DNA from: Datisca glomerata
Lineage: Eukaryota > Streptophyta > Magnoliopsida > Cucurbitales > Datiscaceae
Length of the DNA: 64,000 nucleotides
NCBI GenBank assembly: GCA_003255025.1
Contig: QANY01012000.1
Span: 558,001 to 622,000 of the forward strand
Direction of reading: 5' to 3'
This document shows, piece by piece, positions 56,131 through 64,000 of this stretch. Both the position numbers and the translations under genes were made by a program. Under the pieces are notes generated by a model. The model did not search any database and was not told the origin of the DNA. It worked only from the letters and a program-made list of their open reading frames with translations. Within the stretch, counting starts at the first letter, position 1. Every line of letters begins with the position of its first letter.

Positions 56131-56216
56131 GTCAAGAGTTAGAGAGTGCACAAATTAGTGGAGGGGTATAATTTTACAAAATATATTTTCATGGGGTCTA
56201 GTCTTGCAAAAAAACC
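56131..56216. repeat. Right terminal inverted repeat of the MULE-like element
   Basis: Inverse partner of 49935-50019. It directly abuts the next TIR element, starting at about 56220. Confidence 0.75.
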
Positions 56217-56219
56217 AAT

Positions 56220-56660
56220 TGAGTTAACGATATAAAAACCACCTCTCCTTTTGAGTAAATTTAACCCAAAATATTATGCTAGAACATGGTCTAGTAAAAA
56301 ATATTCTACTAGATCATGGTCTAGCAGTAAATTTAACCCAAAATATCGTGCTAGAACATGGTCTAGCAGAAAATATTTTACTAGACCATGGTCTAGCAGT
56401 TTTGTGTTAAAATTAACTTGCTAGACCATGGTCAAGTAGAATATTTTTTGTTAGACCATGGTCTAGTGGAGTAAATATATCATTTTTTCACGTGTCAGGT
56501 CGCTAGACTATGGTCTAGTAGAAAATATTATGCTAGGTCATGGTCTAGTAATTTTGTGTTAAAATTAACACTTACTAGACCATGATCTAGCATAGCAACA
56601 GAAACAAGAGTCTTAATATCCTTAAAATAATCCAAAGAGTTTTCATATCATTAAACTTTA
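56220..56660. mobile_element. Small TIR element built of CTAGACCATGGTCTAG palindromes
   Basis: Short inverted ends: left 56222-56243 (GTTAACGATATAAAAACC), right 56632-56656 (minus sense GTTTAATGATATGAAAACTC). The inside (56277-56595) is almost wholly nine copies of a 16-20 bp palindrome. No coding sequence. The terminal repeats are short and diverged, so a MULE-like identity is inferred from its neighbours. Confidence 0.5.
56277..56595. repeat. Nine-copy palindrome array, CTAGACCATGGTCTAG
   Basis: Nine copies spaced 25-50 bp apart; two are the exact 16-bp palindrome and the others differ by one to three bases. Spacers share AAAATATT and TTTTGTGTTAAAATTAAC. Confidence 0.9.
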
Positions 56661-56834
56661 TCCCAAGGGTCCTTCCATGAGAATTTTCCTTCTCTTTTTG
56701 AACATCGTCGTGAGAATTCTAAAAGCTTAAAATGCAAAAACAACCAATTGAACTATTTTGCAATCACACCAACACCCTTACACAAATCTCTGTCTTTTTA
56801 GTCTTGCAGCTTACTTTTTTCAAATAATTGTTTT

Positions 56835-57593
56835 CTAAAATGTAAAGTATTGTAACTAAAATGCAAAACTATACTCTTAATTTTTTTTTTGTAATTTTAT
56901 ACTCTTGTAGTTTGAAAAACTACAAATTACACATTTTTGTGATAATTTTTTGTCAAAACTAAAGGAAAGTTAACTCTATTTTTACCCTTCTTCTCCACTC
57001 CCAAAAGAGAGAAGACATCCATTATTTCCCTTCATTTACTCTATTTCCCTCCATTCCTATTTTACTTCTATTCTTCTATTCACCACTGGACAACTCTTTC
57101 TTTTTATCTCCCAACAGCTAAATTGAAGAGAGTCATCAACAAATTGAAGACAAAATAAACTAAAAAAAGAACTTGATTTACCCTAAGAGAATCATCAATA
57201 AATTGTGGGAAAGTTTAATCTTTTGATCTTCCAATGTCAAACTCGAAGTTTTGCCCCTTTCTCCCATTTTGCTTCTCTCGTGACTTGGTTCTCTCTCACC
57301 TACAAATGAGACAAAAGTATTTATAAAAAAGTTAAAAGTTAAATCAAAGTTAAAAGAAAAGAAACTATAAAAAATATATTTAATTATCTAACAATTGCAG
57401 CGCTAACTTCCATTGATGAAAGTTAGCCACATATTACTCGTGCACGTTTTAGTGTTATCTTTAACGGAAAATCCTAACGGAGTGGTGTATTTTATAGTTT
57501 CTCAAACTATAGGGATAAAAATATGAAGAAAAAAAGGTTTAGGGGTACAGTTTGCATTTTCGTCAAACTGCATAGGTATATTTTATATTTTAG
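56835..57593. mobile_element. 760-bp non-autonomous TIR element
   Basis: Ends align as inverted repeats over about 90 bp: left AAAATGCAAAACTATACTCT and TTGTAGTTTGAAAAACTAC, right (minus) AAAATGCAAACTGTACCCCT and CTATAGTTTGAGAAACTAT. The interior is non-coding. A target duplication is not obvious. Long TIRs without coding capacity fit a MULE-type MITE. Confidence 0.65.
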
Positions 57594-57854
57594 CCTGATC
57601 TGAACGGATCAGATCCGTTAAGATAAAAGTAAAAAAGAAAGAAAAACTAAATAAAAAATTAATAACTTAGTATAAATGTAGTTGGACCAGACCCGGTCCG
57701 TTCAAATCTGATTGGACGGTCATTTTTGGGCCACTTGCAATCTCTGTCGTTTTGAACGGACCGATTCTAGGCCAATTGTAGCAACGACAGAGACTCCTCA
57801 TCCTAAATTCGAATGCTTGAGTCATTTCCAACCCTCCAATGAATCAACATTAAT

Positions 57855-59655
57855 TAGGTTATTTGGAATTATATACCATTTTCATTTTAGGTTAAGAAAT
57901 ATATACCCATTTTGAAAAAATTCAGAATTTGATACTCTGAGGTCCACACAATTTAATTAAATATTAATAATCTCACCAATTTTTTGACCTTCCAAATGCA
58001 CAATCAAATCAATCTCTCCATCTCTTCTTATTCTTCTTCATCTTGTTGTTCTTCTTCTTCATATTGTTGTTGTTAGTACTCAGTGGACCCTTCTTCATCT
58101 TCTTGTTAATTATTGTTATTATTTAGTGGACCTTATAATTCTTCAGTGAGAAGGTGACTCATTCTTCTTATTCTTCTTTTTCAACGAGACTCATTTTACT
58201 TTTTCGGTGAGACCCATTGATTTTCTTCTTCTTCTTCAATGAGACGCACTCAGAATCTCATTATCCTATTTTTTGAACCTTTCAAGTAATTTTTTTATTC
58301 TAGAAGTCAAAACAAGTAACTACTTGAAGGGTTCAAGTAGTAATTTCATACTACTTGAACCCTTCAAGTAGTTTTTTTCTCTTGAAATTTGTTGTCTAGT
58401 AAGCTCAGTGAAGGGTTCAAGTAGTAATTTTATGCTACTTGAACTCTACAAGTAGTTTTTTTCTCTTGAAATTTATTGTCCAATGAGCTCGTCACTACTT
58501 GAACCCTTCAAGTAGTTTCGCTCTCTTAAAATTTGTTGTCTAGTAAGTTTGTCACTACTTGAAGGGTTCCAGTAGTAATATATTACTCGAACCCTTCAAG
58601 TAGTTTTTTTTTTCTCTTTAAATTTATTGTCCAGTAAGCTCGTCACTACTTGAAGGGTTCAGTAGTAATTACTACTTGAACCCTATAAGTAGTTTTTTCT
58701 CTTGAAATTTATATCTAGTAAGCTCGTTACTACTTAAAAGGTTCAAGTAGTAATTTTATACTACTTGAACCCTTCAAGTAGTTTTTTTCTCTTAAAATTT
58801 ATTGTCCAGTAAGCTCGTTAGTATTTGAAGGGTTCAAATAGTTTTTTTCTTTTGAAATTTATTGTCCAGTAAGCTCGTCACTACTTGAAGGGTTCAAATA
58901 GTAAACAAGTAGTCGCATAATGTATAAGTGTTGACTGAAAAAAAATTAATGACTTGAAGTGTTCAAATAGTCACAAAAAATTACTTGAACACTTCAAGTA
59001 GAAGAAAAAATATCGTTGAAAATTAAAGAAGAATAAAATAAAACTACTTGAACCTTTCAAGTTTTCATAAACAACTACTTAAAGGGCTTAAGTAGTCATA
59101 AAATAACTACTTGAACCCTTCAAGTAGTCGTCTGGTGTATGAGTGTTGACTAACAAAAAAAATTACTTGAAGGGTTCAAGTAGTCACAAAAAACTACTTG
59201 AACTCTTTCAGTAGAACAAAAAGTTTCGTTGAAAAATAAAGAAGAAGAAGAATAAAATATAACTACTTGAATTTTTCGAATTGTAATAAACAATTACTTG
59301 AAAAGTTCAAGTAGTCATATAATAACTACTTGAACCCTTCAAGTAATCGTCTAGTGTATGAGTGTTGACTGATAAAAAAATAATTACTTGAAAAATTCAA
59401 GTACTCACAAAAAATACTTGAACTCGTCAAATAGAAGAAAAATATTGGTTGAAAAATAAAGAAGAAGAAGAAGAATAAAATATTATTAAATTGATTTAGA
59501 ATGTGCATTGAAAGATAAAAAGAAATGCTGAGAAAAAAAATGTAAGTGATGATATGTAGTTTATGAATTAGGAGTATACAATTTTTTATTTTAAAAAATA
59601 GGTATAAATTGTTTTCAGATAAATAATTAGTATATTTATCTAAATAACCTTCATT
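57855..59655. mobile_element. 1.8-kb TIR element with tandem palindrome array
   Basis: Inverted ends: left starts GGTTATTTGGAATTATATAC and has ATATACCCATTTTGAAAAAA; right (minus) starts GGTTATTTAGATAAATATAC and has TATACCTATTTTTTAAAATA. Further in, both sides share ATGCACA..AAATCAAT and TATTCTTCTTC. The interior is the array at 58310-59430. No protein family is recognised; a CTT/GAA-rich stretch flanks the array on both sides. Confidence 0.65.
58310..59430. repeat. CTACTTGAA-N-TTCAAGTAG palindrome array
   Basis: More than twenty palindromes of the form ACTACTTGAACCCTTCAAGTAG or with GGG at the centre. In the right part they are arranged in a higher-order tandem of about 217 bp (unit starts near 58921, 59136 and 59355, marked by TGTATGAGTGTTGACT). 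In the left part the unit is about 90-120 bp and contains ATTTATTGTCCAGTAAGCTC. Confidence 0.9.
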
Positions 59656-61180
59656 TATTTGATGATGAATATATTGATTGATATATCTATAATTTTAAAA
59701 AAATTAAAACAATTTCTTATTTCAAGAATGTCATAGAGAGGATGTGTCATGCCAAAAATAACAAGTGTCATGGAGGTTATACGGCTTAGAGATGGCGGCA
59801 AGTACCGAACTGGCAGTCTGACAATGTCAAGCTTTTTTATTTCTTAATAAAAAAATTCAATGAAGTTACAACCTAAGCTGATTGGATTGGATGAAATAAG
59901 ATAAACGCGGGACTATGAAATGCAAGTGCGACACAGCTAAGATGCTTATCATATGCTGTGCTGGTATTTGGTCCCACCTTTCCCATTAAATTAAATTCTC
60001 AGACTACTCCGCCGACTTATTATATGATGATGAAAATCAATCATATTCTATTATTTGAAGTTTGTCCACTTATTTATCAAGAAAATTGTGAGTTATCCTA
60101 ACTTTATATTTCTCAAAATATAATATGTTAAATTAATGGGCTTACCGAGTGGTAAGAAGCTCAACTTCTAAGTTGATGGATCGGGTGGAAGTGAAAAATC
60201 TTAAATTCAAATTTTAATATTTAAAGAATTTTTTTTTGGTTTAGTGGTTCACACTCTCTCTCCGAGAGTAATTAATCTTTTAGTTGAAAATTTTAAAAAT
60301 ACACTAAATCAATAATAAAAATTATTATAATGTATTTTTGACGAACATAATTCTTCCTATTCTTTTCTTTTTTATAATTTATATCTTTGCAATCATTGAT
60401 TGAACTTGATCCCAATTCAATCATCCATTTCCGTCCTAAATGATTATATGAAATAATCACAATTTTAATTGATGTTCTTTCTGATTAGTTAAATGTGGTT
60501 TCCAATATTTTTCCAAAATATTAATAATTCATCGTTAAATAAATTATTCAAATTGACTAAAAAATATGAGAAAATAGAACATGTTACCATGTATAAAATA
60601 AAGAGAGAGGCTAAGAAAGATCTTGGCTGGTTTGGTCTTGGCCTTAGTCTGGACTCTAGCTAGGCAGATAAAGATAAAAACATATAGAGAGATATATACA
60701 TTACTTTCATAAAAATAATTAGATAATCATTCTGTTAAATAATAATTTTTTTTACGTCAGTTGATTTAAAGAAATATACGCAATTAACTACTCTCAAACT
60801 CGTTAGAATATGTTCATGTATGCATCTGCAACTCACTCTATCAACATCTATTAAAATAAAAATTTAAAGTTATCGTATAAAGATGATGATTAAGATTATG
60901 TTAACCCCGAGAAACTAGTATGTAAACCTGAAATCTAGAATGAAAAAAATTCCATACTCGTTATCATTTATATTTATATGTTTTTTTCTTTTTTATTGAA
61001 ATTTCAATGTAATATTGTATTTTAAAATGCAGATTAAAATGATTTGAAAGGTACTGAAAAATATGCGAGAAGTATGGAATATATTTCCCTCCCTACAACT
61101 GCCAGCCTGTATTTCTTCCTCTACACTCCATATGTTCTGTATGTATTTGTTCATAATATTAACATATTAGGCTCTTCTTT
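59656..61180. other. Intergenic, upstream of MOB1
   Basis: AT-rich with no gene recognised apart from a possible SINE at 60131-60360. The last 200 bp should contain the MOB1 promoter. Confidence 0.35.
60131..60360 (+). mobile_element. Possible tRNA-derived SINE
   Basis: GGGCTTACCGAGTGGTAAGA (60136-60155) resembles a pol III A box from a tRNA head, and ATTCAAATTTT about 60 bp later resembles a weak B box. The body has no coding capacity and is followed by AT-rich DNA. B-box quality is poor, so this is tentative. Confidence 0.3.
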
Positions 61181-61188
61181 TATAAATA
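61181..61188 (+). promoter_or_regulatory. Possible TATA box of MOB1
   Basis: TATAAATA 75 bp before the MOB1 ATG. Spacing is acceptable; a longer leader with another start is possible. Confidence 0.4.
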
Positions 61189-61255
61189 CATACATATTGT
61201 TTTTCTCTGCTTCTGCATTTGGTACCCTCCTCTGTATTCTCGAATCATATACGCC

Positions 61256-64000
61256 ATGAGTCTCTTCGGCCTTGGGAGCAGGTAATTCTTCATGCTTTCG
61301 TTCTTCTTCTTTTGTTTTATTTAGTCTTTCGTTCCAAAAAGTCCAATGTTTATCCGTTATTGTTGTTTTTTGTTTTGGTTTTTGAATTCTTCATTTCGGA
61401 ATTGTTATTTTTCTCTAATTTCACTCGTTAGATTCTGTATATGATAACGATCACTGATGATTTTATTTTCTCGTTCATTTTCGTTTAATTGGTGGTACGG
61501 AATGATTTAAGATTTTTGTTAAGGATCAATTTGAATTTTGCCTTCTGGTTCTCCTCCATTTTCGTCTTCATCTGATTTCATTTTAGCTGGTTTTGATGTA
61601 GAAAACGACATCGAAAGCTTGCATTAGTTCAAAAGCAATAAATGTCTTGACGGAATATATACTTGACTTTGTCAAGAGAATTCACGCCACATGTGCGTTT
61701 ATCAAATTTAGGCAAAATGAAGTGTAAAATTCTTCATCATATTATAATCTCTCTTTCGAATGAGATGGACTCATTGAATAATTCCCTCCGTCCCCTATTC
61801 CGATTTGATATAACAATTTTGAAACGAAAAATAAAGAAGAAAATGCAAAACGAAGAACAAGAAGAAAAAGATGCAAGTCTTGTTTGGCGGACAATTTCAA
61901 AGCAGACTCTCTTCCTTTGCAGCCTCAAGCATATGGCTACAGATAGTTAATTGAATGGTGATCTGTTTTATTAAGAATGTCATGTATGTCTTGGTATCTA
62001 TTGTTGCGGGAGCTTGAGTTTTAGTTTTCTTGGATGTAATTATGAAGGTTAGTTTCTTGGCGATTACGCCATCAAGTTTTCCAAGCCCAGAGAAAGCTAA
62101 ATTTCACAAGTATTAGTTACACATAATTACCCGACTAACAGTTTTAGGTTTTTCTTTTTTTTGCTTTTCTTATTTCAACGTTTGCGTCGGGATTCAACTT
62201 TATTTTTAGGACTAAGAAGCTTTATGATGTAGACCTTTCTTAAATTATGATAATTACCAAATCTTCTAATTTTGATACAGCTTCCATTGTTAGATACGTA
62301 AGACAACTTTTAGCTATTTATATCAGGATATGGTTTTCAAATATTTAGCGCTCTGTGCATATCATTCATTAGAGCTGACACGGTGTTTCTATGTTTTACA
62401 GTATTTTCTTAACTGTTTCTAGTTTTGTGTTATGGATGATTAATCACTATTAACCTATGCAGAAACCAGAGAACATTTAGGCCAAAAAAGAGTGCTCCAT
62501 CTGGAAGTAAGGTCTGTATTTTTTAAAATGATAAGTGTTTTATGCCTAATATTACTTTTAAGAATATGGCTTTTATTTTTTTAGCTGATACAGAATTTCC
62601 TTACTGTTAAATTGCAGGGTGCTCAACTTCAAAAACACATTGATGCAACATTAGGTAGTGGGAACTTAAGGGAAGCAGTACGGCTGCCTCCCGGAGAAGA
62701 TATAAATGAGTGGCTTGCTGTCAACAGTGAGAATTCTGCTTGTTTCTTCATTTCTTGTTAAATTTCTGTAAAATGTCATGTTTATCGATCATAACGAGTT
62801 GTTTGTTTTGCTTTACTATATTTTTTCTCTTTCTTAACTTCCTTTGGAGATTGGATTTCAATTTGAAGTGATTTCCATATGAGCTTTTATTAAGATTGGA
62901 AGTCCAAATTTGAACCTATGTAATACCTATTTACTTCGCAGTTTATATCTGTTGGTGACTCTTTCTATATTTTTATGCTGTTTTTTCATTAATTGAAAAA
63001 CACTAATTACAATTTTCAACTACGCATTTGTTTTCGTTTTTACAGTAAGTAATTTTATCTATCTGAATGCAGCGGTAGACTTCTTCAACCAAGTGAACAT
63101 ACTATATGGTACTCTTACTGAATTTTGCACACCATCCAACTGTCCGACAATGAATGCAGGAGCAAAGTATGTTTTTCTTTTTTCACTTATTTCTCTCTCT
63201 GATTCTAGTTTCATATTCTTTTAACCATTCTCCGCGTCATTACTCACTGTCACTAGTCATTTTTCCTTTTTTTCATTTTCTATTGTTTTCAGTATGCTGC
63301 GTAGGTGTTAATATTTGAATTGCATAATTCATATTTATCAAAATCTAACACGTTAGTTATTGACTGATTGAGGATCCTAAAATCTGTATTTGATTATATC
63401 AATGTCTGAAGTTCTGTGTTTCTGGAACCATAGTACCCGAAAATGTGCGTGATAGATTTGAGAAAATTTACTAGCAGGGCGCGACCTGAAACTTATGCAC
63501 GTATCTATTAGTGCTAATTAGAAGTACTTACTGAAATTAGTGTTTAAGGAGATTTTTCCGAGCAATAGGAACGGAATCATAATCCACCCGAAACTTATTC
63601 ACTCTTCTCCATAAGCATGTTTACTTGAATTTTTTCTCCAACGATTGAGAATGAGTTGAAAGCTTCTTTTTCATTGCTATTAAAATTAATATTATCTGTG
63701 ATGTATAGTCATGACATAAATAATCAAACTTTCTGCAGATACGAGTATAGATGGGCAGATGGAGTTAATATCAGGAAACCAATAGAGGTCTCTGCTCCGA
63801 AATATGTCGAGTATTTGATGGACTGGATCGAAGTTCAGTTAGACGATGAATCAATTTTCCCTCAAAAACTTGGCAAGTTTAATTTCTTTGTGAATCTAGA
63901 AACAAAAACTTGGTAATAGCCTACAATCTGATTTGAATCATGTATTCTGCAGGGGCACCATTTCCTCCTAATTTCCGAGATGTCGTAAAGACGATTTTTA
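61256..64000 (+). CDS. MOB1: MOB1 kinase activator (partial, six exons seen)
   Basis: Exons read by eye: 61256-61281, 62463-62511, 62618-62726, 63073-63166, 63739-63872, and 63953 to beyond 64000. The joined product starts [20 protein letters not shown] and continues through [14 protein letters not shown] and [19 protein letters not shown] to [20 protein letters not shown] and [20 protein letters not shown], then [15 protein letters not shown] at the edge. This is the highly conserved MOB1 fold; the zinc Cys pair begins at [11 protein letters not shown]1 binds and activates NDR/LATS-type kinases (SIK1-type Hippo signalling in plants), acting in growth, cytokinesis and gamete development. Four introns are GT-AG. 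The intron 63873-63952 is GC-AG and only 80 nt; the nearby GT at 63913 would shift the frame. The C-terminal exons with the His-containing zinc ligands lie outside the window. Confidence 0.93.

Larger units (their letters stand above)
49935..56216. mobile_element. 6.3-kb MULE-like element carrying DUF1985-Ulp1 gene
   Basis: The terminal inverted repeats are about 85 bp: left 49935-50019 and right 56131-56216 share GGTTTTTTT, AAAATATTTT and TTATACCCCTCC..TAATTTGTGCACTCT at about 75-80% identity. Inside are a MuDR-type N-terminal relic on plus, a DUF1985-Ulp1 gene on minus, and arrays of a short palindromic word near both ends. MULEs that captured ULP-like genes (Kaonashi-type) are known in plants. 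I could not find a clean 9-bp target duplication, so the exact termini may be off by a few bases. No DDE transposase core is seen, so it is non-autonomous. Confidence 0.7.

Noticed and set aside
58310..59430. CRISPR-like array of palindromic repeats
   Set aside because: Repeats are palindromic and at unequal spacing, the spacers are themselves repeats, and the DNA is from a plant with split genes; there are no cas-like genes.
63873..63912. A 14-residue extension of MOB1 exon 5 read through to 63912
   Set aside because: It uses the GT donor at 63913, puts the next exon out of frame, and inserts residues absent from MOB1 proteins.

Overview
This is nuclear DNA of a flowering plant, most likely a eudicot. 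The window is AT-rich and gene-poor. It carries split plant genes, a DYW-class PPR gene, and plant-specific transposon and pararetrovirus families. I cannot name the species from the sequence. Only four loci look like functional host genes: a GH17 beta-1,3-glucanase-like gene (9.27-10.30 kb, minus), a germin-like/ABP19-like gene (45.88-46.51 kb, plus), an intronless PPR-DYW RNA-editing factor (47.87-49.80 kb, minus) and the 5' two-thirds of a MOB1 kinase-activator gene (61.26 kb to the window end, plus). Nearly everything else is decayed mobile or viral DNA.

Layout. 0-3.3 kb: a Ty1/copia element on the minus strand (gag start at 2481, integrase at the window edge). 3.3-9.3 kb: non-coding DNA with short duplications and a UGT79-type glycosyltransferase relic. 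11.0-16.4 kb: a second copia pol (plus) split by a CACTA-type DNA transposon (11.71-15.11 kb). That transposon carries a broken Transposase_24 gene, which is itself interrupted by a mitovirus RdRp-like relic. 16.4-29.6 kb: a large Tat/Ogre-like Ty3/gypsy element with an extra ORF ahead of gag, gag-pol on plus, and a plant-mobile-domain (PMD) gene on the opposite strand between integrase and the 3' end. A smaller LTR element is nested in the PMD gene. 29.6-31.4 kb: AT-rich DNA. 31.4-40.6 kb: a rearranged tandem array of an endogenous pararetrovirus (Caulimoviridae), all on minus, with a recognisable pregenomic-RNA promoter and primer site. 40.6-45.2 kb: AT-rich repeats.

49.9-59.7 kb is a run of terminal-inverted-repeat elements. 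The largest (49.94-56.22 kb) resembles a MULE that holds a MuDR N-terminal relic on plus and a DUF1985-Ulp1 protease gene on minus. Three of these neighbouring elements each contain an array of their own roughly 20-nt palindrome (CTACACGAT/ATCGTGTAG; CTAGACCATGGTCTAG; CTACTTGAA/TTCAAGTAG). This is the most unusual structural pattern in the window.

The host genes do not form a pathway. The glucanase-like and germin-like products are secreted cell-wall proteins, the PPR protein acts in an organelle, and MOB1 acts in Hippo/NDR-type kinase signalling. Two details deserve attention: the GH17 protein has its catalytic Asn-Glu pair changed to Ser-Asp, and MOB1 needs a GC-AG intron to stay in frame. 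All open reading frames were judged by eye; family names come from recognised motifs, not database searches.
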